Assembly (NCBI GenBank): GCA_023101885.1
Contig: JALPQD010000415.1
Span: forward strand, 1,537,652-1,601,651
DNA from: Typhlomys cinereus
Lineage: Eukaryota > Chordata > Mammalia > Rodentia > Platacanthomyidae
Direction of reading: 5' to 3'
DNA length: 64,000 bases
The position numbers and the translations under genes were made by a program. Positions 45,767-58,585 of this stretch are shown here, in pieces (positions within the stretch are counted from its first letter, which is position 1; the number at the start of each line of letters is the position of its first letter). The notes beneath the pieces were generated by a model that saw only the letters and a list, made by a program, of their open reading frames with translations, was not told the origin of the DNA and made no database searches.

Positions 45767-48700
45767 AAGAATTAATGGGAGATAAGATGATCACAACTCA
45801 GTAAAAACTGAATTCAGACCCAGTCTTTTCCAAACTTCAATATCTTGACCACATCCCTGAGGCTATCTAGGTCCTCCAAGGCCTCACTGGTAAATTGCAA
45901 TCAGTCCCTTGGCAATGAAATATAATGTTCTTTCTTTCAACCATTCTCCTGCCGTCTTGTCCAATTTAAGTCCTTTCCAATCAGCTTTTAACATAGCAGA
46001 TTTTCATCTTCCCTCCATTTTTCTTTCCTTCTTCTTGCCATACTACAATATCCTCTTGCATTCATTTCTCAAAGTTTTATTTTCATCATTCTTAACACAA
46101 GTTGTTCTTAAAATCCTTGGGTCTGATGAGCGTCAAAGACTTCCTCCATAGGATGAGTGTCAAAGACTTCCTCCATAGGAAAAGTATCGTTGTAAACACA
46201 GATTTTTCCATTGTCCTCATAATTTCTGGCCAAGGGAAGTAGTTCTTACTTGCCTTTAACCTATGGTTACTAAGAAGAAATACGGGCAAACATTTCAAAA
46301 TGGTGCCCATTTTCAGAAAGAATCAAGATGCAAAAGTGGCTTGTGTGATTTCTTTCCCTGGAGACATGAACAAACTTGTATTTATAGCAGGTCCATCAAT
46401 GATAAATGAAAGAAAAGATTCTTTTCATGTCTAGCTGAGTAAACAGTGAGTTTGCTGAGATTAATTGCAGAAGTGTGAGTGAGAGGTAGATTACTTATAA
46501 TAGTATGGATAATTCAAAAGTAGTTGTACCACTGAAAAGCTACATTGGCTTGTGCCATGACTCATAAATGCTGTATTCCTGGAGGTCCATGCATGACTTA
46601 CAGGCAACTCAGCCTATCAGAGATTCTTCTTTCCCTTGAAATTGTTATTGTTTATACAACCTTAGGAAATGACTTTACAAATGTGTGTTCATTTATTTCC
46701 TAGATCTTTTAGCATAGCTCTTCCTTCCAGGAGGAAAGTGTTCATTCAAAGGAAATAACTGCACTATATTCCACCCATTTTTCTGGTTCATTCTGTCCAT
46801 TTTTCCTTGAACGTTAGAGAAGATGATATTGATGTCTGATTATTTTCCTCCAGTTATGGTTGAGCACTATGCCATCACACCACAGCAAAAGTCTCCTAAT
46901 TTCAAAAGCTTGACCTGATATAAATGTATATGGTACACCACTCATTACAAGGATAAGCTTTTTTTTTTAATCTGCATTATCATCATTTATGTCTTCCATA
47001 AACTGTGGCTTTAAAAAGCCTTCCAGAAGCTCATTTAGCATAGCATTTGACTTTCTATTATTTTTCTCCCAAGTCTTTGACTTGGAAAAAAAAATCCTAC
47101 CACATTTGTCTTCATGATCTTTCTCTTTTTTCCATCTCACGCTGCCACTCTGGATTGTATTGCTCAGATCTACCTTTCCTACGTAATAAACATCATATGC
47201 CGCCATGAGGCTCAGCACAGCCACTGAAGTCCCATACCAGTCCCAAATATGCTGAATCAATCTCGTCCTTTTTATTTTTAATTTTTATTGATTAAAATAC
47301 TTATTTAGCACTTACCTATGTGCATGTAATATATTCTGATATCACTCATCCCCCTCCTCTCTTATCTCACTCTTTAACCAGTCAACTTCTCCACCTCACT
47401 TCAAATCCCTTTCCTAAATTCATGTCTATTGCTTTGTTTGTAGATCCACTGAATTCAGAGGCACTGTCTTGAGTTCTCTGAGTGTCAGTGGGTTTGGAAA
47501 AATCTTTGGGAAACTAATGGACTCATAAGAAGACAAACAATTGAAGAAAATGACTCCCCTTACCCAGAGTCTACCAACAGCCAATAATTTACCTCTTTTG
47601 TCAACTTTCCGTTGCTGAATCAGATGTAGATGATAACATCACCATGTATTTTTCCCCTTGTAGTGCCCCCTTACATGGGCAGATTGCTTCTGAATGGGCA
47701 GCTCAGGCTCATTTGCATGTTTTTTTTTCACCTGTAGCAAAAGTTATAAAGAAAACTGTGACAGCCTGCTCACAATGCTGTTTCTTATGTGCTGCTTCGA
47801 AGGTTTATAAAACATTCTTTAGTCCTCAAGCTGTTTGGGGACATGCCTGCACTCATATAATTGACTCCCTTTATTCAGGAGACATGTCATCTGGTATCAA
47901 GGACAAAAACAGAAATCAAACCTAGAACTCTCTACAAATCTGTTCAACTCTTAGATGTGTTGGCTTTGGTGTGACTCCTAATACCCACCACAGGGAGCAT
48001 GCCACCATCTCATCATGGACAAAGGCAGGATTACCCAGTGGGCACTCCATTCTCATATGAATTAGCCTCAGTTTCATGTTTCAGCATTCATTGCAGGGAC
48101 TGTGTATCCACTCTTCCACAACTCATCTTTCACTCTGTTGTTCCCTGTTCAGTGTCCACTCTTGCTGTGTAATTATTTTATATGTAAGCACTATCAAGTC
48201 TCTATTCACCCAGGTAAGGCACTAAAAATAGGCTAAAAGTATGATTCCACCAAAGTCCATTGTTGGGAGCCCATGGGTTACTGCTGTTACTTACAGGACC
48301 ATAGCATGGATCAGTCAGTGGTAGCAATGAAACAAAAAAACATGGCAGCTCTATATGTATGGTAACTCACAAAAGCTGTATCCTCAGAGCTTCTTACACA
48401 ACTTGCAAGCAATTTGATCTTTTAGAAAATTTCATTTCCTGAGCAATGGCTACTGCTTGGGCTCTTGTGAATCGTGTAAGTTTCAGAAGCTTCCTGAGTC
48501 TTGTAAGTTTCCTTTGTTCTCAGATTCTCCTTTCCCTCCATTTCTTGTTCTCTCTAGAAGGGAATGTTTCCATTTAGCACAAAAGCACAAACAGATCATA
48601 TGAAGCCATCAAACATTAAAAATTAATTAGTAAGAATCAAAATGCCAAACACTCAAATAAAGCATCTTTGAGACAAATAAGGTTCATGAAATATATATAT

Positions 48701-49916
48701 TCAACTTGGAATGTTTTCTTTTAGCTGTAGTTGCCCATTCACTTAGATTGACGATGCAACCTACTCATTCTGTAGGCAAAAAAAAAAAAAAAAAAAAAAA
48801 AAACTGAAATAAAATCTTAAATCTTTCCCAAGGTTATTAAAAAAATTCTAATAAAACTGGAATAAACCCAAGTTTACCCAGTGTCTACCAAATGCTATTC
48901 TTTTTTTGCTTCATATCTTTCATCCACTTTATATTTCTAATGCCTTTGTAGAAAAATTCAATGTTTTAAAATTGTAGGCACAATTTCCTTATGTATTGAA
49001 CTGCTTTCTCAAGTAACATGTCATGCAGTTTCTCTATTGTTCATTCACATGGAGTTTAATATCTGCAAATACAATACACTTTATTTGTAATAAAGTCTTA
49101 TACATAGACATGGCATATAGATATCTGTGCTTGCATTTGGAACAGGAGGCTTTTAGCAATGGAAGGTCTGAAAAAACATTTGATTTTTCATACACATAGG
49201 ACAATACCTCTATCATGTTACCATTTTTATGAACAAAAAAATCTTTCCCTTCCTAATCTTTTTGCCTGAAATGTGTGATTCCTTTCTCTTGGACACTTTT
49301 AAATGACAGTAAAAGAATGGTGATCTTGACAGCTCAAGAAAAAGCACTCAGATAAGTCAAAACTGATCTGTTATTTCATATGCCTTGTCATTTTCAACCA
49401 CTGGCTTGAATTCAGTCTCTCAAATACAGACTGTTCTGCAAAACAAAAACAGCTGATGGTTGTCAAAAAATAGAGGAAGATAATAGCATGTAACAAGATT
49501 TTCTCTCTCTTTCTGTCTCTTTCTCTCTCCTATTCTCCAGAATATGTGGCTGAATTTAGTATCTTTTAAGCCATAATTATTCACATACTATAGGACAAAA
49601 TAAATACAGGTCTTTTTTATAGTTTTGCTCCAAAAAAAACACAAGTTATTGAATATAGATATCCTTGAAAATATTTAATGAACTTGTGTCATTTATAACC
49701 CAATTAAATCATATGACTTTTCTTAAACTTCAAAGAGGCAGGAATTGGTTCTAACTTTTCTCCTATTTTCTCTACTATTATTTTATTGATTTATTGATTG
49801 AGCTGCTTATTTATTTTGTTAACTAAGAATAAGCTCCGCATCAGTTCATTTTTGGCCTTTGTCTCTCATCTTGGAAAATACCAGAATATGAAACTATGGT
49901 GATAATCGCATGTGGC
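45767..49916. other. Unassigned AT-rich sequence
   Basis: No gene called. Local items: a 27-bp tandem duplication at 46125-46178, an open minus-strand frame with an A-tail at 46967-47260, an A25 run at about 48779-48803, and an octamer-like ATTTGCAT at about 47710. Confidence 0.35.
46125..46178. repeat. 27-bp tandem duplication
   Basis: Two adjacent copies (46125-46151 and 46152-46178) starting 'gatgagcgtcaaagac' and 'gatgagtgtcaaagac', with one mismatch, a C/T at a CpG. Confidence 0.95.
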
Positions 49917-50287
49917 TGTTGTGGTTTCAATGTGGATGCTTTCCACAAGTGCATGAGCTTCAGCACACACAGCTGATGGTGCTGTCTGGGAAAGTTGTGG
50001 AACCTTGAAGAAGTGGAGTAGTGCGAGAGGAGTTCTCACTGGCCGGGGTCTAGAGGTTTTTGATTACCCAGCCCCACTTCCTGTTCATTTCCTCTCTGTG
50101 CTTCTGAAGTATGACTGCACTGTAGCATCCAGCCTCCAGCTCTAATGGCCATGTCTTTTCTTCCAGATGCTGTGTATTTCCCACCACAGTAGACTCTCCT
50201 CTGGAACCAGAAGTCTAACTAATAAGCCCTTTCTCCCTTAAGTTGCTTGGATCAGTGATGGGAAATTTTCTACATAACACTAAAGCC
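49917..50287 (+). mobile_element. ORR1-like MaLR LTR, plus strand
   Basis: Starts 'tgttgtggtttcaatgtgga', then 'tgctgtctgggaaagttgtgg', 'ccccacttcctgttcatttc', 'atgctgtgtatttcc', 'ctctggaaccagaagtc', 'aagccctttctcccttaa' and 'gttgcttgg'. The order and ends fit an ORR1-class solo LTR. Confidence 0.75.
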
Positions 50288-50536
50288 AGCTTTTTCTATG
50301 TAGCAAGATAAGTGAACATCAAAAGCAAACAACTTATATAAGTTACTGAAACCAATATACCAGCCAGTTCAGTTTAAGTGAAAATCTTAGAAGAGAAATT
50401 CTGAGCTCTCTTAAACCTGCATACACTTTGAAGGCTCTCATTGCCTTTTGTAAGATTTTCACATAGTTGATATTCTTAGAAGACAGATTTTTCACTCTCC
50501 AATGCCACGTATACATAGATGTTCTCTGCTGTAAAA

Positions 50537-50690
50537 GATGTGGGTGTGCCTGTGATCCCACATATCCAGGAAGCTGAGAAAGGAAGCTACAAGTTCAATA
50601 ACAACCTGAGTTACTGAGTGAATTCAAAACCAACTTGGCCGACTTACTGAGATGTTGTCTCGAAATAAAGAGAACAGAGAGAATTAGTCA
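50537..50690 (+). mobile_element. B1 SINE, plus strand
   Basis: 'gggtgtgcctgtgatccc', 'atccaggaagctgag', a 'gaattcaaaaccaacttggcc' segment and 'gagatgttgtctcgaaataaag' follow the B1 order. Diverged. Confidence 0.75.
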
Positions 50691-53612
50691 CACGGTGCAG
50701 TGACTAACGAGGATATTCGAGGCTTTGTATTCATTTGCCAGTACTGGATCTCTTTATTCCACCCTTCTTTCATTCTTTTTCAGAGTAATCCACCTATTTG
50801 TGAACATGAGTCAGGACCCATCTGTATTGCATCTTCCAGTCTTTCACCAACAACCATAACATCCAAGTTAATCTGATATTTGGATTAGTGTGAAATTCTG
50901 GAGACTTCACAGCTCTTTGAAAAGTAACCCCAGTCACTAATGATCTAATGCAAATATTGCAAATGACTCCAATGAACTGCTTTCTTTCCTCTTACGTTTT
51001 ACATATATCCTATGTTGGTGTTTGAAATACCTAAGTGAGCTATTCATGATTATACTAATACGGAGAAGGTAACATACTGCGTTGATATAACCACATAGTT
51101 TTCGATGAGATGGATCATATTTTAAATTCTGTCTGATTCTCACACTTATTTTCTACATGAACTTCAAACTTTTGATTCGTCTTCGTAAATCCAAGTTGGC
51201 TCATATATGAGGTGGGGAATAATGGATCATGTTGTGGGAAAGCTCATTAATGAGTTATTTCTTGGTACTAGATTTAATAGAAAGAAATCGACCAGAATGT
51301 TTAAATACCTCCGATGATTCTCTCTTGTCCACTCCCTCCTTCACTTCCTTTCTACTGTTCAGGAAATTTTTCAAGCCTATATTCCTGATTTTAAGGTTTG
51401 TTCTATTCTTAGAGGGTAATTTTAAGCACTTTTAAAAGTCAAAGGAGTTAAATTCTAGCAGTCCTTTATTCCCATGGCAACAGGATTTGCACCTGGATAA
51501 CCAAAGATGAAAAGTTGAAGGGTTAATTGCAGGTGTTGGATCTCCTGAGGTTTGACAGTGCATGGTAGATCCTTGTTTGTGAGGTGGCCAAGTAATGGCA
51601 CATTACAAGCTTGTGTGTGACAGTGATGAAATAAAGAGCAAACTCTAGAGTCTATTCATACCATTGAAAGTTTTCTGAAACATTTATCTGACAGGAAGTG
51701 TCATGCCATTGGGTAGCCTGCTCCAAACGATGACCTGGACTGGTAAGGAGAGAGTCATTGCCAACATATTAACACCATGACAGCATAAGAAAAAAATACC
51801 ATGGTTCTTCTTTGTTATGACTGCACTGGCCAAGAGAAAAGAAAGATTGTTAATAGAAAATAGCTGATACTTGACATCTCACTAGTTTTTGGGAATAGGG
51901 GTCATAAGCTTAAATTTATAGTGTTTTACAAAAGAAAAATTAATTGCACTATTTATTTCTTAAAAGTGATCATAGAGCAATTTAATCCTGTTTAACCAGG
52001 TACCAGGTAAACAGTGTGTGTTCTACAAACTGATGTTTTCATATTGATGTTATTATTCTAGCCAATACAAACCATTTTTGTACAAAGACTCGATTTTATG
52101 ATATATATTTGATTTCTTCTCAAGCATCCAGGAATTATAAATATAAATACTGCCTCCTGTGACAGATGTTAATGTTCCTTGTATAGAAGTTTATTCATTG
52201 ACAAGAACTTCATGATTTTTATTCAGTAGTACTTATGAAATTTCCATCCACCTATTTTTAAAATTTAATATTTCTCGTATCCCTACATAAAGGTGATTTT
52301 CATAACTTTGTTAAACAGTGTTTGGACAAAACAAGAAATATACAGGAACAGTGAACATCAACTCACTAATTATCTGTATGTTGCGCTTCATATGTAGTAT
52401 CAGCTGTTCTTACCATGTGTATATATCCATATCTATTTGTAAATATTCACATATGTAGAGCTTTTGATTTTCTTTCAATGAAACATTAACTGCCAAGAAT
52501 TACCAAGGACTGAATGATTGCTTGGTAGAGCTGAACAGAGTACTTGATAGATTGTCTTTGATAAGAGGTAATGCAAATATCAAAAATAATTGACGATAAA
52601 AAGTAATACTTTGGGAAGTTCAAAAGAGAAAGGCATCTATTTCAGAAGGTCTAAATCAGTTCCCTACAGGTGTTCTAATATGTGAATATAATTCACAAGA
52701 AATGATTCTAAGGACTTCAAGGTAACACATAGTCATGTCAGAACTGAAATACCACGGAGTACAAAGGCTTGTGTCCTCTTAGGTATGTAGGTGACAGTTC
52801 CCACCTACCCATGCCAAACAATGAAAGGACTCATGCGCAAACCAGAAGGAAGCAGAAATCATTTGCACTGCGTTAACTTAATTTGCACAATCTCTGCTAA
52901 AACCCTGGGAAGTCACTCTATGGGAGAGAAGCTGAAATTATAGGTTGCGTATTTTCTGTACAATGAGCTTGAGTTATTAAAAGCACTAACTGATCTTATC
53001 AGCCACCTATGGGTACTGACATTGTGAAATTCATTATAATATTTTCCCACAGAAAATTTTCAAGCAATTCATCCCAATGAATTGATTTCAATTCATGATC
53101 CTTTACTGAGAGACTATTTTTACTCTTGCTGAAATATTGTGAGGACAGCACAGCTGAGTAAGATTCAGTCTTTCCCTTTTCCCACCTTTCAAGAATTTTC
53201 TTACAGAGGGATTTCACAAGATACTTACAAAAGCAGGCACAGTGGGGAAAGGGTCATTATTGTATGACCCTTATGTATGACCTCCTTAAAGAGACAACCT
53301 CAGTGTCATGTATCAATATGTTCTCTTCTCCAAAAATAAGATCCATGTATATGTTGAATGAATGACTAGAAACTCAAATAAAATAAGGTGCATCAAGGTT
53401 TGAGAGAAAATGAAAAACATACGAGTCACCTAGGTGTGACTAAAGAAAAGTCATATAGAAACCTATGGAGTTGGATGTTTGAGAGTAAAGATTTGATAGG
53501 CAGTTATGGAGAGAAAGAATAAAATACAGCTTGCTTACTTGTTGCTGATAAATTTATGACAAAATGGATTATGTTAACAAGGTCTTTTATTTTGACTTTT
53601 GGTTTTCTAATT
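50691..53612. other. Unassigned AT-rich sequence
   Basis: No gene or clear repeat by eye; several short motif-free open frames. Confidence 0.3.
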
Positions 53613-53963
53613 ACAGTAGTTATTCCAGCTTGGCAAGAGAGCTCATAACAACATAGCAACACCAGGGTACAAAAAAGCTGGTCACATCATCTCCATGGAA
53701 CTGCTTAGAGAGGAGCAAACCTCACTTGCCAGACCAGCATGTGTGTTTAAGTTCACCAAAGAATATCAATTACTTGAATCAGTTCTCTTCATCTTATCCA
53801 CCTGTCCAAAGAAAAGTCCCATCCATCATGGTCTAGGGTTTTCCTTCATCAATTAGATAATCTTTTTCAGGATTGTCAGAGCTTAACTACTATTCTTTAC
53901 ATATGTGGCCAAAGATCAAGCCTTCAACTGTCAAGTGGAAACCTATAGCTAACCCCTACAATG
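53613..53963 (+). mobile_element. Unidentified interspersed repeat, copy C
   Basis: Homologous to copies A (8842) and B (29735): 'cagcttggcaagagagctca', 'gctggtcacatcatctcca', 'cctcacttgccagaccag', 'catcatggtctagggttttc', 'gagcttaactac', 'caactgtcaagtggaaacc'. It is complete for the blocks seen in the other two. Confidence 0.6.
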
Positions 53964-54040
53964 AGTGAATTCAAAATAGGAAAAGAACAAAACTAAATTC
54001 AGTGAAAACAGAAAGCATTGTTGACCAGCAGAGTTTAACG

Positions 54041-54262
54041 GGGAGAGGGGGTTGGGTGCAGTTCAGTCAATAGAGTACTTGAATAGCAAGCCTAAGGCTG
54101 TGAGTTTGATCCCCGAAACTGTCATATGGGGGAGGGAATGTGTATCTATAATTCCAATACTTGGGAGGTAAATGCAGGAGGGTCATTCTCTCAGCAGCAT
54201 AGGGAGTTTGAGGCCAGCCTGGACTAGAAAACTTTTCTCTATGTAAAATAAAACAAAATGAG
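54041..54262 (+). mobile_element. B4 (ID_B1-type) SINE, plus strand
   Basis: ID-like head 'gggttgggtgcagttcagtc' with B-box-like 'gagtttgatcccc', then B1 sequence 'taattccaatacttgggagg' and 'tttgaggccagcctggac', A-rich end. A clear ID+B1 fusion. Confidence 0.85.
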
Positions 54263-54544
54263 CCAGATAATTCCTTTGTAAGATATCAAGTTGGGGTTTC
54301 ATCTAAAAGAGGCCAAACGGTAAATATTTGCTGCACGTATTTTCTAGTCTGACCAGTATCCTTCTATCTCATTCTGATGAACGTTCGCTGATAAAATCAA
54401 AGATATTAGATTTTCCTGGCAAGTGCTTAAAGTTGTCTAAAGTAGAACATTTACAACAAATACAGTGAGTAAGTCATAATACAACAAATTTCACCTAAGT
54501 GAGGCCAAGTTAACTAACTGAAGACAGTAATTTCCATGGACCTG

Positions 54545-54722
54545 GAACCTGGAAGAAATAAAAGAGTTAGCACAGGTTAACTCTTAGCTGAGCACGGGTA
54601 ATTGTCTTTCTCTGTGCCTGGGCACAGATGCTCTCTGACCAGTTGCCTCACCTTCCTGCTCATTGCTATCCCTGCCATGATGGACAGTAAGCCCAAATAA
54701 ATCCTTCTGTCCTGATGTAGTG
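54545..54722 (+). mobile_element. MaLR LTR 3' fragment, plus strand
   Basis: 'cattgctatccctgccatgatggacagtaagcccaaataaatcctt' is the characteristic 3' region of ORR1/MT LTRs. A truncated copy. Confidence 0.65.
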
Positions 54723-54934
54723 CGTATGGGGTGTGTGAATGTGTGTGTTTGCATAGTGGGTGGGTACACATGGATGGATGAATGTGCATGAGTACACTAG
54801 AGTGTGTGGAGTTATGGAGACCCAAGAGTGATACGGGAAATCATTTTCAACCACACTTCCACCATATTGCTGTGAGCCTGGGTCTCTCATTAAACCCAGA
54901 ACACATCATTAGAGCTAGTCTGCCTAACTAGCTG

Positions 54935-55094
54935 GCTTTGAGGATTCTCAGGCTTTATTTTCCAGGAGTAGAACTATAGGTCGACTAACACACCACGCTT
55001 GCCAGATATTTTTATGTGGAATCTGGGGATCAGACTTGAGATTCTTTTGCTTGCTGGGCAAGGGTTTTAACCACTGAGCTATCTCCCTAGCTCC
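54935..55094 (-). mobile_element. B3/B2-like tRNA-derived SINE, minus strand
   Basis: On the plus strand: 'ggaatctggggatcagactt' (B-box side) and 'ttttaaccactgagctatct' followed by 'ccctagctcc' (head). Diverged from the young SINE at 34.9 kb but of the same tRNA-derived type. Confidence 0.65.
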
Positions 55095-55371
55095 ATATAG
55101 TCACGTACCCACTTATAGTACATCAAGCAGACCACTAGGCTCGCGGGCGAGGTGGTTATTGTTGTTTATTCACTATTGAGATTTTGAATATAAACCTAAT
55201 TGTGCTCCTTAAATGCAAACTAACCCTAATGTCTGTTGTGGCATATAATGGGGATTCATTTCTCTTTTCTTTGTGTATTCCATCATGTATAGGCACAATA
55301 GCTTACTTATATAGTTCATGTTTGGAGAATATGTTGGCTGTCGTCATTTTGAACAAATTAAACTAGACAAA

Positions 55372-55438
55372 GCTTTTGGATGTACAACATTGTAAATCAA
55401 ATCCAGGGTTTTTACCACTGAGCTACATCCTCAGTTCC
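55372..55438 (-). mobile_element. ID-type SINE fragment, minus strand
   Basis: 'aaatccagggtttttaccactgagctacatcctcagttcc' is the reversed ID head. Only the tRNA-like part remains. Confidence 0.65.
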
Positions 55439-57244
55439 AAAAAAGGGCTTGTGGCTAGGAATATCATTTCCAAATCACAACTATATATTCTGAGTTGCCC
55501 AAGGACCAGTCTGTCTACTTTTCTGATACAGTATTGATGTGCTCTCCTTTGCTCTTAAAAAATCATGTAGTTTATAAGCCAGATAGTTTATAGTTGCATG
55601 GTGATTATAGGTCAAAAAAATCTGATGGAATAGTTAACAAATATAGCATAATCTGAAAGGAAAGAGAAAAGGCTTCCATTCACTACAGTACCACTGGACT
55701 GAATCTATATAATATAAATTAATTAGAAGAATCCCTAGGAATTCCACATACTGTATGGAGATCTTAAATAATTCATTTTTGCTGTGGATTTTGGATAGTA
55801 ATGTATTTGAACATAGCTTGAGAATCTTATTATATATATATATATATATATGTTACTAAAAGTAACTTCTCAAGATAATTAGATACAAATAAAAATTATA
55901 ACAAGAGCATAGATATTTATCATCCATAAACTGTGTGGAGGACCATTGCAGAAGGATCACAGGTTTGAATTTCATTTCTTTGTGAATTCTTCACTTCTGA
56001 CTGATACATTCCAGCATATACTTCAGGATGCTTCCAGCATCTTTGTCTTCCCTGGTTCCCCTCCCCATGAAATTCACTCTGAAGCATCGGCTGATACAAC
56101 TTGATTTGCTCATTTACCTTTATGCAGAACATGTATTATTAATGTCATCTTAATTCATTAATAGTGTTATTTTGTGGCTATTCCTAAGACTTTTTAAAAA
56201 GGACTTCTGATTGAACTCTATCTGCAACTCTCACCGAGCACTAATTTAATCAATGATTTTCACATATATTATGTATTTCATTCATTATTAGTGAATCGTG
56301 CATTGAAATACACATTTTTCATTTCTTCTTTAAATATTCTGAGTCCCAAATTTCAACGTTGATGATTTTTGACATTTCAGCAGAATGACACAGACATAAT
56401 TGTTTGGTATTAAAATCAAGTTACTAAGGATTACTTTTCAATTGGTTTTTGAAATTTATCCCATAAACACTAAAAGGCATGAGAGTTGGCCAATATAAAA
56501 ATTTGATGGCCCAATTTAAAAAGATCTTAATGTCCATTCATAGCAAAGTTATGAATTAAAGTTAGTACTTCAGAAGGATGCTTGAAAAAGCCACAGATAA
56601 AAGTAGAAAGCCAAGTTAGATTAAAAAATTATAAATTATTTCTTCCTAACTATCTTCTTATGAATGAAAAGAGCAATCTGGAAACATTTTTAAGTTAATT
56701 ATAATAAGTAAGGGATGCTTTTCTAATTCAAGTAATATCTTGATCCAAGACTTTGTTGGGAAAAGTGGGGAAATTAATATCTGGTAATGAAAGTATAATA
56801 TGCAATACTAAGTATAAAGAAATAATATCCCATGCATTTACTTAATTGCTTGTTACTAAATATTTGTTACTAAAATGTTTATTAATTATTTTAGGAACAT
56901 TTTGAATTATTATTATTATTATTTCTGTTATTATTTCTTGCTTACAATAAAAATTTAGTCATATTCCTCAAATCTCAAATTTTAAAAATCCCAAGCATCT
57001 AGTATGCTTTTCACTAGGTTTCACATGGTGTAAAATTTTGTCTTCTTTCTTCATGTATTTTCAGAAATTCTCAAAGTGTCTTTATGCTGAATATTTATTT
57101 TCAGTAAATGCTCTTTTGTTCAACACAATTGAGTTAACGGACTTGGTCGAGTTTCCAACAAAGCATCCTGAAAATGAACTTTGATATGCATCCTGCACCT
57201 CTATCATTAGGGCTCACTATTTAGCATAGTCTATCCCTTGATTC
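55439..57244. other. Unassigned AT-rich sequence
   Basis: Includes an (AT)n run at 55830-55851 and a TTA/ATT-rich stretch at about 56905-56935. No gene. Confidence 0.3.
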
Positions 57245-57304
57245 CTTGGCCTCTCTGCTTCCCAAGAATTGGAGACTACAGCTGTATCCACCATGCCTGC
57301 CTGA
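57245..57304 (-). mobile_element. B1-like SINE fragment, minus strand
   Basis: 'ctctctgcttcccaagaatt' and 'ctgtatccaccatgcctgcc' are the reversed left end of a 7SL-derived SINE. Confidence 0.55.
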
Positions 57305-57554
57305 AAATATGATGGAAAATCTTTATCCATTAATTCTTGACCAGAATCAGTTTGTGATTGTGCTTTTCCTGGAAGATATTTCAGTCATACTGAGTATGAC
57401 TAAAAGCTCTTGATAAGTTGGTCATCAACCTATGATTTCTCTGAGAGTAATATCGTGTTCCTAAGAAAACCCAGAAATCAACCATCAATAGCTCTGATCC
57501 TATAGAAGCTAGAACTTCTGCTGGGAGTATGCACAGTGAGTTGACCATGATGAA

Positions 57555-57870
57555 AAATCCATCAGTGCTTCAAAAAGTTAAATACAGAATTGTCATTTGA
57601 TCTAGCAATGTCAACAAGAAAATATCCAAGAGACGTAAAGCATGTATCCATATAAAACCATGTACATTGAAGCAATTGCAAGTAAACACTAAACCTGGTA
57701 TCTGGTAAATAAATAAGTATAATGTAGCATATACACACAATAAAGTAGCACTTTTTACTAAAACTGATGAACTGCCGATCAGATTATGTTTGAGATAATC
57801 CATGGAAATAGGATACTAAGCAGAAGAAGCCTGCTGCAATAGATCCCAAGAGCATTTGTTTTTGTTCATA
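57555..57870 (+). mobile_element. Ancient L1M-type ORF2 3' fragment, plus strand
   Basis: 'gaattgtcatttgatctagcaatg', 'aagcatgtatccatataaaa', 'gtacattgaagcaattgca', 'agtagcactttttac' and 'ataggatactaagcagaagaagcc' track the end of ORF2 in old mammalian L1s, with many gaps. It belongs to an older subfamily than the other copies. Confidence 0.6.
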
Positions 57871-57904
57871 TGCATTATCTACATCTTCGTTTATGATCTG
57901 TAAT

Positions 57905-58262
57905 TATAAAAGTGCCTGTGACTTGATCATTTATGACAGAGAAGTTTACTTTGGCTTATGGTCTACAGGTTGGGAAGTCAACGTGAAGAGAAGCAGAGGT
58001 CACTCAGCTTCTGGCAAGAGTCTTTTCTTATTTTCTTATTTCAACTCTTTGGGGCAAGCAGAAGGGTGAGTAGATACATGGGAAAGAGAAGCCCTCACGA
58101 GAAGCTGCCTTGCTTAAAAATAACCTGCTTATGAGAGAATAAGCACATCCCAACAAGAAAAATATCTGCCCTTGTTAACAACCTAATCATCTCTAAAATA
58201 CCACACAATCAAGGCAAACTATGAAAGACATAAAGTGCATCCAAACCATGGAAACAAATCCA
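57905..58262 (-). mobile_element. MST/MLT1-like MaLR LTR, minus strand
   Basis: Reversed landmarks: 'gaagtttactttggcttatggtctacagg', 'gaagccctcacgagaagctgcc', 'tgcttatgagagaataagcac', 'aacaacctaatcatctc' and 'catccaaaccatgg' at the end. Solo LTR. Confidence 0.6.
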
Positions 58263-58420
58263 CAGAAACCAAAAATAGGTTAATAGTTGTCTGTTGACAA
58301 GAGGCAGAAAGGAGTGACACTGTCTGGAGTGGATATGGCTTCTTTGCAGTGTGATGAAAGTATCCTAAACTTTATTTTGGGATAGATAGATATACTAAAA
58401 GTGACTGAGCCTTTACACCC

Positions 58421-58585
58421 CACCCCGCTCCGCCGGTCGGGACGCGCGCGTGGTCCAGCGGGGCCTCACCCCGCACCCTAGGTAAGTCCCCCGTTCGGGC
58501 CCCGCCCACCAGGACCCCAGGTCAGCCCACAGGGACCCGGCTCCGACTCCCACCATCCAGCCGGAGCCGCGCTCGGGGGCCCAGG
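58421..58585 (+). other. CpG-rich block, possible L1 5'UTR or CpG-island piece
   Basis: About 19 CpG in 165 bp in a region otherwise nearly devoid of them, including 'gacgcgcgcg' and 'gccgcgctcggg'. It holds a perfect 5' splice-site consensus AG|GTAAGT at 58480-58487. Immediately downstream, in the same orientation, is the ORF2 3' part of an older L1. It has no open frame of note. It could be an L1 5'UTR brought next to the 3' part by splicing or internal deletion, or an unrelated promoter-like piece. Confidence 0.6.
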
